This document shows, in pieces, positions 1-5,483 of a stretch of 12,149 nucleotides of DNA. The notes beneath the pieces were generated by a model. It was given only the letters and a program-made list of their open reading frames with translations, did not search any database and was not told the origin of the DNA. The position numbers and the translations under genes were made by a program. Positions within the stretch are counted from its first letter, which is position 1. The number at the start of each line of letters is the position of its first letter. This DNA comes from an uncultured Oscillospiraceae bacterium (GTDB lineage Bacteria > Bacillota > Clostridia > Oscillospirales > Acutalibacteraceae): positions 1 through 12,149 of the forward strand of contig UQVI01000040.1 of the NCBI GenBank assembly GCA_900544515.1, read 5' to 3'.

Positions 1-47
1 GAGATTCGCCTTAGTCTCGTGGGCTCGGAGATGTGTATAAGAGACAG
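1..47 (+). other. Illumina Nextera i7 adapter (non-biological)
   Basis: Bases 14-28 read GTCTCGTGGGCTCGG, the Nextera read-2 handle, and 29-47 read AGATGTGTATAAGAGACAG, the 19-base Tn5 mosaic end. Bases 6-13, TCGCCTTA, equal the adapter form of Nextera index N701, and bases 1-5, GAGAT, match the end of the P7 oligonucleotide. The order P7, index, handle, mosaic end is that of a library molecule, so this is untrimmed adapter and genomic DNA begins at 48. It is not a biological transposon end. Confidence 0.97.
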
Positions 48-143
48 AAACAGGAATTGCATTTTACAATTGATGATAAAGCACTGATGGATACCATTGA
101 TATTCAATCAAATATTGAAATCACTCCGATATACTCAGCATAA
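48..143 (+). CDS. 3' end of an unidentified gene (31 codons)
   Basis: An open frame runs from the adapter junction to a TAA at 141-143. The visible C-terminus starts KQELHFTIDD and ends NIEITPIYSA. The 5' part is missing because the contig is capped by adapter. Support for a real gene is that the stop lies 7 bases before a two-way terminator that also serves the opposing khpA operon, the usual arrangement of convergent genes. The peptide is mostly polar, with no membrane segment, cysteine cluster or motif I recognise. The family is unknown and the reading is based on position only. Confidence 0.45.
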   Translation, partial: KQELHFTIDDKALMDTIDIQSNIEITPIYSA

Positions 144-150
144 TAAACAT

Positions 151-186
151 AAAAAAGCTATCTTACAAAAGTAAGATAGCTTTTTT
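151..186. terminator. Bidirectional intrinsic terminator
   Basis: A perfect inverted repeat: AAAAAAGCTATCTTAC (151-166), loop AAAA (167-170), GTAAGATAGCTTTTTT (171-186). Each strand reads a stable stem ending in a T-run, so it can stop transcription from both the partial rightward gene and the leftward khpA operon, whose last codon lies 3 bases beyond it. Confidence 0.93.
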
Positions 187-189
187 ATA

Positions 190-423
190 TCAGTCAATTT
201 CTACGGATATTTTAGTGTCATTCCTTGTTGCTGCTGCACGCATTACAACACGGATTGCCTTAGCAATTCTGCCCTGCTTTCCGATGACTCTGCCCATATC
301 ATCCTCAGCAACATGAAGATGGTAAACAGTTACGCCCTCTTCGTTAGGTTCGCTAACATCAACAGAAACCTTTTCAGGATTATCTACTAAACCCTTTGTT
401 ATGGAAATTAACAAATCTTTCAA
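190..423 (-). CDS. khpA: KH-domain RNA-binding protein KhpA (YlqC)
   Basis: A single-KH-domain RNA chaperone of 77 residues. The family acts in the cytoplasm, usually with KhpB (Jag), and affects cell division and small-RNA biology in Gram-positives. The KH signature is clear: VIGKQGRIAKAIR, with the GKQG loop at residues 48-51. The start is set by the ribosome binding site: AGGAGG followed 8 bases later by TTG at 423-421, giving MKDLLISITKGLVDNPE, which matches the usual KhpA N-terminus. A longer frame from a GTG at 432 is unlikely because that GTG is part of the Shine-Dalgarno itself. It is the last gene of the operon, 47 bases after rpsP, and ends at the terminator. rimM, trmD and rplS, which often follow it, are absent. 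Confidence 0.95.
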   Translation of the reverse strand: MKDLLISITKGLVDNPEKVSVDVSEPNEEGVTVYHLHVAEDDMGRVIGKQGRIAKAIRVVMRAAATRNDTKISVEID

Positions 424-470
424 AGAAAACACCTCCTGTTTAAGCTTTGTAATGTAAAATAATTCAAAGA

Positions 471-713
471 TTAAAGGATGCCTTCTTTTTTGAGAATGCT
501 CTTAACAGTATCTGTTGGCTGTGCACCGTTTGCAATCCATTTCTTAGCCTTATCAGCATCAACCTTAATTTCTGCTGGCTCAGTCATTGGATTGTATGTT
601 CCGATTTCCTCAATGAAACGACCATCACGAGGATATCTTGAATCTGCTACAACTACACGATAGAAAGGTGCTTTCTTTGCGCCCATACGGCGAAGTCTGA
701 TTTTTACTGCCAT
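471..713 (-). CDS. rpsP: 30S ribosomal protein S16
   Basis: Small-subunit ribosomal protein S16, 80 residues, the usual bacterial length. S16 binds 16S rRNA during 30S assembly. The N-terminus MAVKIRLRRMGAKKAPFYRV and the following DSRYPRDGRFIEEIGTYNP are the family hallmarks, and the full S16 beta-sheet core is present. The ATG follows GGAGG with a 9-base spacer. It lies 68 bases downstream of ffh and 47 bases upstream of khpA, in the Bacillota order ffh-rpsP-khpA. The gap to ffh holds only a weak AAACC/GGTTT hairpin without a T-run, so the genes are probably co-transcribed. Confidence 0.98.
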   Translation of the reverse strand: MAVKIRLRRMGAKKAPFYRVVVADSRYPRDGRFIEEIGTYNPMTEPAEIKVDADKAKKWIANGAQPTDTVKSILKKEGIL

Positions 714-781
714 TTTAAATTACCTCCAAAATATACAAATAAATTTTTTATTATTTAAAACCAAATGGTTTATTAACTTAA

Positions 782-2182
782 TTAAAAACCGAAGGGATTT
801 GAGCCGCCGCCCATTTTACCCATCATCTTTTCAGCCATCTGCGGATTAGCCTGCATCATACGACGCATTTTTTTACTCATTCTCGGACCGCCCTTACCGC
901 CGCCGAACTGCTTCATCATCTTCTGCATCTGCTTGAACTGGGCAAGGAGCTTATTAACATCCTCAACCTGCATACCGCAGCCGGCTGCAATCCTGCGTTT
1001 ACGTGACGGATTGATAATATCCGGATATGCTCTTTCCTGCTTAGTCATGGAATAAATGATTGACTTAAACTTGTTGAAAGCACCCTCATCGATATCCTCG
1101 TCCTTGATTTTACCGCCAATGCCCGGAATCATTTTTATGGTATCCTTGATGCTGCCCATTCTTTCAATCTGATCAAACTGATCAAGCAAATCATTCAGGT
1201 CAAACTTATTCTTAGCAAGCTTTTTCTCAAGCTCGGCAGCCTTTTTCTCATCCAGTGTCTGCTCTGCTCTTTCAATAAAGGAAAGCACATCACCCATACC
1301 GAGAATACGGGAAGCCATACGAGAAGGATGAAACGTTTCAAGGTTATCAAGCTTTTCACCTGTACCCACAAATTTTATCGGCTTACCTGTTACGGCTCTT
1401 ACAGAAAGTGCCGCACCGCCTCTTGTATCACCGTCAAGCTTTGTCAGAATAACGCCGTCAATACCCAGTGTCTCATTAAAGCTCTTGGCAACATTAACGG
1501 CATCCTGACCTGTCATTGCATCAATGACAAGTAAAATCTCGTGAGGGTGAACAGTAGAACGGATGTTTTTAAGTTCCTCCATAAGCTGCTCATCAACATG
1601 AAGTCGGCCTGCTGTATCGAGGAACACATAATCATTGCCGTGATCCTTTGCATATTTCACAGCCTCTTCAGCGATTTTAACAGGATTTTCAGTTCCCATT
1701 TCAAATACAGGAACACCAACCTGCTCACCAACAACCTGAAGCTGTTTGATAGCCGCCGGTCTATAAACGTCACAGGCAACAAGCAAAGGTCTGTGACCTT
1801 CTTTTTTCAGCTTACGTGCAAGCTTTGCTGAATGGGTTGTTTTACCGCTACCCTGAAGACCGCACATCATTACAATGGTAGGCGGATGATTTGCAATCGC
1901 AAGTCTTGACTCGTTGCCGCCCATAAGTTCAGTGAGCTCTTCATTAACGATTTTGATAACCATCTGACCCGGAGTAAGTGACTCCATAACGTCAGCACCG
2001 ATTGCTCTCTGGGTTACCTTTGCAGTAAATTCCTTTGAAACCTTATAGTTAACATCAGCCTCTAAAAGTGCAAGGCGAACCTCGCGCATTGCTTCTTTAA
2101 CATCGGATTCAGTAAGCTTACCTTTAGCTCGTAATTTTTTAAATGAATTTTCTAAGCGTTCGCTTAAGCCTTCAAATGCCAA
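782..2182 (-). CDS. ffh: Signal recognition particle protein Ffh (SRP54)
   Basis: GTPase of the signal recognition particle, 466 residues. It binds the SRP RNA and signal peptides at the ribosome and delivers nascent chains to FtsY at the membrane. Domains run in the expected order: N-domain helices (about 1-95), the G domain with GLQGSGKT (108-115), DTAGR (189-193) and TKLDGD (247-252), then the M domain (about 298-430) with a methionine-rich tail. The P-loop is followed by TH rather than the commoner TT, a small variation. The start is a TTG at 2182-2180 with GGAG 8 bases upstream, giving the family N-terminus MAFEGLSERL. It lies 29 bases after ylxM, the usual partner. Confidence 0.98.
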   Translation of the reverse strand: MAFEGLSERLENSFKKLRAKGKLTESDVKEAMREVRLALLEADVNYKVSKEFTAKVTQRAIGADVMESLTPGQMVIKIVNEELTELMGGNESRLAIANHPPTIVMMCGLQGSGKTTHSAKLARKLKKEGHRPLLVACDVYRPAAIKQLQVVGEQVGVPVFEMGTENPVKIAEEAVKYAKDHGNDYVFLDTAGRLHVDEQLMEELKNIRSTVHPHEILLVIDAMTGQDAVNVAKSFNETLGIDGVILTKLDGDTRGGAALSVRAVTGKPIKFVGTGEKLDNLETFHPSRMASRILGMGDVLSFIERAEQTLDEKKAAELEKKLAKNKFDLNDLLDQFDQIERMGSIKDTIKMIPGIGGKIKDEDIDEGAFNKFKSIIYSMTKQERAYPDIINPSRKRRIAAGCGMQVEDVNKLLAQFKQMQKMMKQFGGGKGGPRMSKKMRRMMQANPQMAEKMMGKMGGGSNPFGF

Positions 2183-2211
2183 GTAATCAACTCCTAAGCA
2201 AGCGAGAATAC

Positions 2212-2577
2212 TTACCCCTCTTTAAGAAAAGAGGCAAGTGTTTTAATTCGGGCAACACAATCATTAATCTCCATAGAAAGGGAATGATTGAGATTATATT
2301 CATTAATCGTCTCCGTACATTCCAGGATTTCATCAATACCCTTTTTCATTTCGTTAAAGCGCTTTGCAAGCCCCAGACGCTCCTCCATATCAAAGAGCTG
2401 AGCCTCTGCACGCTTTATTGAATCGCGTACACCCTGACGTGTGATACCCTCATTTTCTGCAATTTCGGAAAGGGAAAGATCCTCTTCATAATAATAGATA
2501 AGGAAGTCGTGCTGCTTTTTCGTAAGCATTTCGCCGTAGAAATCAAGCAAAAAAGGAATTTCAAGATTCTTTGCCAC
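2212..2577 (-). CDS. ylxM: YlxM/p13-like helix-turn-helix protein
   Basis: A protein of 121 residues of the YlxM (p13) family, nearly always encoded just before ffh. The exact role is unsettled; association with SRP has been proposed. Residues 20-30 (KKQHDFLIYYY) and the helix-turn-helix at about 35-57 (LSLSEIAENEGITRQGVRDS) are typical and resemble sigma-70 region 4. The C-terminal half is charged and helical. The chosen start is GTG at 2577-2575, with GGGAGAGG 5 bases upstream. The frame could extend to a TTG at 2595, but no ribosome binding site precedes it. This is the first gene of the operon, about 50 bases below a perfect sigma-A promoter. Confidence 0.92.
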   Translation of the reverse strand: MAKNLEIPFLLDFYGEMLTKKQHDFLIYYYEEDLSLSEIAENEGITRQGVRDSIKRAEAQLFDMEERLGLAKRFNEMKKGIDEILECTETINEYNLNHSLSMEINDCVARIKTLASFLKEG

Positions 2578-2602
2578 AACTACCTCTCCCTTCAAAAGCC
2601 AT

Positions 2603-2626
2603 GTGTAAAGTAATTAATCTTTACAG
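2603..2626. promoter_or_regulatory. Palindrome 1, candidate operator in ylxM leader
   Basis: GTGTAAAG (2603-2610), 8 bases, CTTTACAG (2619-2626): a dyad whose inner 7 bases (TGTAAAG/CTTTACA) are perfectly complementary. It lies just downstream of the predicted ylxM transcription start (about 2628), so it could be a protein-binding site or an RNA hairpin. A similar palindrome lies 120 bases away at 2723-2746. No known regulator's consensus was recognised. Confidence 0.45.
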
Positions 2627-2634
2627 CAAGTGGT

Positions 2635-2663
2635 ATTATACTAAAGAAGAGAGATTCTGTCAA
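2635..2663 (-). promoter_or_regulatory. Sigma-A promoter of ylxM-ffh-rpsP-khpA
   Basis: On the minus strand TTGACA (2663-2658), a 17-base spacer and TATAAT (2640-2635) form a perfect consensus housekeeping promoter. Transcription should start near 2628, giving a leader of about 50 bases before the ylxM GTG. The strength fits genes for ribosomal and secretion machinery. Confidence 0.92.
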
Positions 2664-2722
2664 GGATTATTTCAATAAAAAGATATATAAAATTTAGTCA
2701 AAAAAACTTGACACTATCTATG

Positions 2723-2746
2723 GTGTAAAGTAAGAATTCTTTTCAC
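2723..2746. promoter_or_regulatory. Palindrome 2, candidate operator upstream of azlC
   Basis: GTGTAAAG (2723-2730), 8 bases, CTTTTCAC (2739-2746): half-sites agree at 7 of 8 positions. It matches the palindrome at 2603-2626 at 19 of 24 positions, including an identical first 11 bases. It ends 6 bases before the azlC -35 box, a position suiting an activator or a repressor that hinders polymerase. Confidence 0.45.
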
Positions 2747-2752
2747 TAAATA

Positions 2753-2781
2753 TTGAAATATATCCTTTTATGATATATAAT
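2753..2781 (+). promoter_or_regulatory. Sigma-A promoter of azlCD
   Basis: TTGAAA (2753-2758), a 17-base spacer and TATAAT (2776-2781). Transcription should start near 2788, leaving a leader of about 23 bases with the ribosome binding site AGAGG at 2802-2806. There is no T-box or other long leader, so any amino acid control must act at the DNA level. Confidence 0.85.
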
Positions 2782-2810
2782 CACTTTGAAAAAATTTTCT
2801 GAGAGGGATT

Positions 2811-3527
2811 ATGGAATCAAATAATAAAAGCACTTTTATATTTGCACTGAAAAAATCACTGCCTGTTTTATTCGGCTATCTGTTTTTGGGCTCAGCCTTC
2901 GGAATTATGCTTTACGATGCAGGTTACAATTTCATATGGGCAATATTTATATCCCTGATTGTGTATGCAGGCTCAGGGCAGTTTCTTCTTGTATCGCTGT
3001 TATCCTCTGCCGCATCAGTCCCCACTGTTGCCGTTATGACCCTGTTCATTAATTCAAGGCATATGTTTTACGGACTGTCCTTTATTGACAAGTTCAAAAA
3101 GGGCGGCTGGAGATATCCTTTTATGATATTCTCCCTGACAGATGAAACCTATTCCGTAAACACCTCATTTTCTACTGTTCCTGAAAATGTAAACGAAACA
3201 AAGGCAAGGTATCTCATCGGCTTGTTTGACCATATTTACTGGATACTCGGCTCGGTTGTCGGCTCACTTGCAGGTCAGCTTATACCCATTGATTTCACAG
3301 GAATTGACTTTTCAATGACTGCCCTGTTTGTTGTAATATTCATTGACCTGATTAAAGATCAAACCGGAAGAAGAAAACTTGTGGGAGCGATTGGAATCCT
3401 TTGTGCCGTTATATGTCTTATCATTTTCGGTGCAGATAATTTCTTATTGCCGACATTTATTATAACTGTAGCCGTATTATCTGCCACAAAGCCGTACTTT
3501 GACATAAGCAAGGAGAAAACCAAATGA
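2811..3527 (+). CDS. azlC: AzlC family branched-chain amino acid exporter, large subunit
   Basis: Integral membrane protein of 238 residues, the large subunit of the AzlCD export pair; relatives export branched-chain amino acids or their analogues (BrnFE in Corynebacterium, azaleucine resistance in Bacillus). Family motifs are visible: VYAGSGQFLLVSLL (51-64), FINSRHMFYGLS (79-90) and LTDETYSV (109-116). Hydrophobic segments fall at about 17-35, 41-63, 69-80, 139-158, 167-181, 191-207 and 210-225. The ATG follows AGAGG by 4 bases. The stop overlaps the azlD start, so the two are translationally coupled. The Lrp-like regulator gene azlB, adjacent in Bacillus, is not present here. The exact substrate is inferred. 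Confidence 0.95.
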   Translation: MESNNKSTFIFALKKSLPVLFGYLFLGSAFGIMLYDAGYNFIWAIFISLIVYAGSGQFLLVSLLSSAASVPTVAVMTLFINSRHMFYGLSFIDKFKKGGWRYPFMIFSLTDETYSVNTSFSTVPENVNETKARYLIGLFDHIYWILGSVVGSLAGQLIPIDFTGIDFSMTALFVVIFIDLIKDQTGRRKLVGAIGILCAVICLIIFGADNFLLPTFIITVAVLSATKPYFDISKEKTK

Positions 3528-3859
3528 TTCTGACAACTGAAAAATCAATCCTTATTATAGTGGTTGCGGCGGTATGTACCTTTGCTACAAGGCTGTTCCC
3601 CTTTGCTTTGTTTGCAGGCAAAAAGGAAGTACCTAAATTTATAAAATATCTTGGTGACATTCTCCCCGTTGCAATAATCGGAATTCTTATCATTTATTGT
3701 TTAAAGGATTTTACAAAAGGTGATCCGAATACAATCCTGCCGCAGCTTATCGCAGTAGCAGCTACAGCAGCGGTTCATATATGGAAAAAGAACACACTGC
3801 TGAGCATTGCAGTTGGAACAATCGGATATATGCTGCTGATACATTTTGTATTTGTATAG
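3524..3859 (+). CDS. azlD: AzlD family transporter small subunit
   Basis: Small hydrophobic partner of AzlC, 111 residues, the usual size. Four hydrophobic stretches (about 8-30, 45-60, 72-87, 91-111) make most of the protein. TRLFPFALF (22-30) and YLGDILPVAIIGIL (42-55) are the family signature. Its ATG shares four bases with the azlC stop (ATGA at 3524-3527), so both should be made in equal amounts and work as one exporter in the membrane. No further gene follows before the terminator at 4018-4056. Confidence 0.95.
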   Translation: MILTTEKSILIIVVAAVCTFATRLFPFALFAGKKEVPKFIKYLGDILPVAIIGILIIYCLKDFTKGDPNTILPQLIAVAATAAVHIWKKNTLLSIAVGTIGYMLLIHFVFV

Positions 3860-3862
3860 AAT

Positions 3863-3999
3863 TATAGTTTGGTAAACTGAATAGCAATAGGTGTGCTTTT
3901 CTTTCTCTTGGCATACTTGCGTATGCCAAGAGAAAAAATGTACAGATATATCGATTTTTTGCATCCTCAGGCTGTTGTTCTTCAGTTCATCAAACTATA
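3863..3999. repeat. MITE-like unit with imperfect terminal inverted repeats
   Basis: Left arm 3863-3887 and right arm 3975-3999 are inverted copies, matching at 21 of 25 positions, beginning TATAGTTTG and ending CAAACTATA. Inside is a second perfect dyad: 15 bases at 3902-3916, loop TTGC, 15 bases at 3921-3935, stem core CTCTTGGCATAC. No T-run follows that hairpin on the plus strand, so it is a poor terminator. Nested dyads, about 137 bases, no coding capacity and possible TA duplications at 3863-3864 and 3998-3999 resemble a miniature inverted-repeat element; a structured 3' untranslated region is the alternative. Confidence 0.45.
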
Positions 4000-4017
4000 T
4001 AAACGAATAACCTCTCG

Positions 4018-4056
4018 TAAGCACTTTGTAATGAATGCAAAGTGCTTATTTATTAC
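4018..4056 (+). terminator. Intrinsic terminator of azlCD
   Basis: TAAGCACTTTG (4018-4028), a 9-base loop, CAAAGTGCTTA (4038-4048), then TTTATTACTCTTTATT. An 11-bp perfect stem with a T-rich tail on the plus strand. It lies about 160 bases beyond azlD, after the inverted-repeat unit, as if that unit had been inserted between gene and terminator. Confidence 0.8.
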
Positions 4057-4110
4057 TCTTTATTGCATAAGCACATTTAAAACCGAATGTTAAAATCGTT
4101 TCATAAAAAG

Positions 4111-4139
4111 CAAAAACTCCGATATAATCGGAGTTTTTG
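4111..4139. terminator. Intrinsic terminator after tRNA-Ser
   Basis: CAAAAACTCCGAT (4111-4123), loop ATA, ATCGGAGTTTTTG (4127-4139): a 13-bp perfect stem with T-runs on both strands. It ends transcription of the leftward tRNA and can act as a second stop for azlCD read-through. Confidence 0.87.
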
Positions 4140-4140
4140 G

Positions 4141-4163
4141 GGCTGACATCTTTTTTGTCAGCC
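4141..4163. other. Hairpin between tRNA-Ser and its terminator
   Basis: GGCTGACA (4141-4148), a 7-base loop, TGTCAGCC (4156-4163): an 8-bp perfect stem 5 bases past the tRNA 3' end. It has no T-run on the minus strand. It probably folds in the tRNA precursor trailer next to the 3' processing site, in tandem with the terminator hairpin. Confidence 0.6.
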
Positions 4164-4168
4164 TGATA

Positions 4169-4261
4169 TGGCGCAGGGCAAGGGATTCGAACCCTCGAAT
4201 ACTCGTTGAAGCATTACACGATTTCCAATCGTGCTCCTTCGGCCAGCTCGGACAACCCTGC
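4169..4261 (-). tRNA. tRNA-Ser (anticodon GGA)
   Basis: Cloverleaf on the minus strand, 93 bases including encoded CCA (4171-4169). The acceptor stem pairs GCAGGGT with GCCCTGC (one T-G pair), discriminator G. The anticodon stem CACGA/TCGTG closes the loop TTGGAAA, anticodon GGA at 4226-4224, reading UCC and UCU. A long variable arm (AATGCT/AGTATT stem) is the class II feature of tRNA-Ser, and the T-loop is TTCGAAT. It has its own promoter and terminator and lies downstream of the MscS-family gene on the same strand. Confidence 0.97.
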
Positions 4262-4267
4262 ATATAT

Positions 4268-4296
4268 TGCGTTTGTTATTATACATTACAAACGCA
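4268..4296. promoter_or_regulatory. 9-bp palindrome over the tRNA-Ser -10 box
   Basis: TGCGTTTGT (4268-4276), 11 bases, ACAAACGCA (4288-4296), perfect complementarity. The centre coincides with the -10 box of the tRNA promoter. It could bind a repressor, or act as the RNA hairpin ending the mscS message, although no T-run follows on the minus strand. Confidence 0.4.
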
Positions 4297-4306
4297 CAAA
4301 TTGCAA
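4278..4306 (-). promoter_or_regulatory. Promoter of tRNA-Ser
   Basis: On the minus strand TTGCAA (4306-4301, 4 of 6 to consensus), a 17-base spacer and perfect TATAAT (4283-4278). Transcription should start near 4271, about 10 bases before the mature tRNA 5' end, so the leader to be removed by RNase P is short. The -35 box lies just past the mscS stop codon. Confidence 0.8.
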
Positions 4307-4308
4307 GA

Positions 4309-5409
4309 CTATTTTTTAATTTGCAGCTCATCTGCAAAATAAATTGTTTTTGATTCAAAGGCAAAGTCCATACCGCTGTCCTGTGCATACTGCTTAATCG
4401 CAATATTAATATCGTTCTTTACCTTAAGATACTCGGAAATTTTAATCGTTTTCACATAAAAGAAAAGATCAATATCCAGTGAATGTGCCCCATATTCAGT
4501 AAAGTTAACGCGCACATCATCTGCAATCACATTTTCATTTGACAATATAATGGCTTTTATATCATCACAAAATTTCTCAACTTCATTACTGCTGTGGCTG
4601 TAATTGATTGTCAGCTTTTCGCTGAAAGCACGCTTATCCATTTTACTCCAGTTGGTGATTGCAGCATTCGCCATTACTGTGTTGGGATAAATTTTTTGAC
4701 TGCCATCAACAGCTCTCAGCTTTGTCGTTCTGATTGTGATATCCTCTACTGTGCCGACAGTGCCCTCGAGTTCTATACAATCATCAACCCCAAAGGGCTT
4801 ATTGAAAATAATGATAAAGCCTGAAAGCATATTTTCAACCGCATCCTTGCAGGCAAAGGCAACAGCTACGCCGCCGATACCAAGTGCCGCAAAAATCTTT
4901 GATGCAGAGATACCGAACTGTTCCAGAACAAGCAAAAGCGCAATGATTACGATTGTAACTTTTAAAATATTACTGATAAATTTTACAGCTGTCTTACGTG
5001 ATTTCGAAGTATCATCCTTAAGAAAAAATGAAAAATCACTGTTAATCAGATTCACACCGAACCAAGACAAGAACAGAATAAGTCCCAGCTTACACACAAG
5101 CAGTGCTGCATTTCTAATCTCCCCTGTGGGGGCAATTATTTCTGTGGAAATAAATAAAGCAAGAATACTTATAAAAACCGATAACGGACGAGTCAGGCTT
5201 TCCCTGAGTGCTTTCTGTGCATTCGGACTTTTTCTCGCTATGCTCTTATTCAGCAGCATAACAATGAACTTTGAAATCTGCTTTCTGAAAACAATGAGAA
5301 CTACCAGCACTGCAACAGCAATAATAAGCCTGATCAGCATATCCTGTTCATTTTCGATACCTTCAATGGACGCAACCAGCTTTGCAAGAATATTATTAAA
5401 AACCTTCAA
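4309..5409 (-). CDS. MscS family mechanosensitive ion channel
   Basis: Small-conductance mechanosensitive channel family, 366 residues, releasing solutes under hypo-osmotic stress. From the chosen start, hydrophobic helices lie at about 25-42, 75-92, 102-123 and 147-163, then the pore helix (170-202) with GIGGVAVAFACKDAVENMLSG. The beta domain follows (PFGVDDCIELEGTVGTVEDI, IYPNTVM) and a C-terminal alpha/beta domain. It is longer than E. coli MscS, with extra N-terminal helices. The start is TTG at 5409-5407, 8 bases after AGGAG. An ATG at 5442 would add 11 residues, but it lies inside the purF terminator and only about 6 bases from the predicted transcription start. The exact subfamily is not assigned. 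Confidence 0.92.
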   Translation of the reverse strand: MKVFNNILAKLVASIEGIENEQDMLIRLIIAVAVLVVLIVFRKQISKFIVMLLNKSIARKSPNAQKALRESLTRPLSVFISILALFISTEIIAPTGEIRNAALLVCKLGLILFLSWFGVNLINSDFSFFLKDDTSKSRKTAVKFISNILKVTIVIIALLLVLEQFGISASKIFAALGIGGVAVAFACKDAVENMLSGFIIIFNKPFGVDDCIELEGTVGTVEDITIRTTKLRAVDGSQKIYPNTVMANAAITNWSKMDKRAFSEKLTINYSHSSNEVEKFCDDIKAIILSNENVIADDVRVNFTEYGAHSLDIDLFFYVKTIKISEYLKVKNDINIAIKQYAQDSGMDFAFESKTIYFADELQIKK

Positions 5410-5425
5410 AATATCATCTCCTATG

Positions 5426-5454
5426 AAAAAAGAGGTATCCATTCGACACCTCTT
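5426..5454 (-). terminator. Intrinsic terminator of the glutamate synthase-purF operon
   Basis: On the minus strand AAGAGGTGTC (5454-5445), loop GAATG, GATACCTCTT (5439-5430): a 10-bp stem with one G-T pair, followed by a run of T to 5426. It begins 21 bases after the purF stop codon. The mscS transcription start falls within its first arm, so transcripts from the mscS promoter should not form it. Confidence 0.87.
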
Positions 5455-5483
5455 ATTTTAATAAAATATTATCTTTTAGTCAA
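5455..5483 (-). promoter_or_regulatory. Promoter of the MscS-family gene, overlapping the purF stop
   Basis: On the minus strand TTGACT (5483-5478, 5 of 6), a 17-base spacer and TAAAAT (5460-5455, 5 of 6). The -35 box includes the last purF sense codon (GAC) and the first base of its TAA stop. Transcription would start near 5448, inside the first arm of the purF terminator, giving a leader of about 39 bases to the TTG start. Confidence 0.75.

Noticed and set aside
29..47. Biological Tn5/IS50 mosaic end
   Set aside because: It is preceded by the Nextera handle and an index sequence, so it comes from library construction.
2708..2736. Alternative azlC promoter from TTGACA at 2708-2713
   Set aside because: The -35 is perfect but the best -10 at 17 bases is TAAGAA (3 of 6). 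The promoter at 2753-2781 with TATAAT is much better; this one could at most be secondary.
2793..2807. CodY-like box overlapping the azlC ribosome binding site
   Set aside because: AATTTTCTGA matches the first ten positions of the CodY consensus, but the second half is GAGGG; 11 of 15 overall is weak in AT-rich DNA and the GAGAGG is explained by the ribosome binding site.
3902..3935. Perfect 15-bp hairpin as azlD terminator
   Set aside because: It is followed by A-rich sequence and not a T-run on the plus strand; the hairpin at 4018-4056 has the T-rich tail.
3893..4093. Short plus-strand open frame after azlD
   Set aside because: It is made of inverted repeats and terminator sequence, has no ribosome binding site and shows no protein-like pattern.
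5440..5442. ATG start for the MscS-family gene
   Set aside because: It lies in the loop of the purF terminator and about 6 bases from the predicted transcription start, while the TTG at 5409 has a well-spaced AGGAG.
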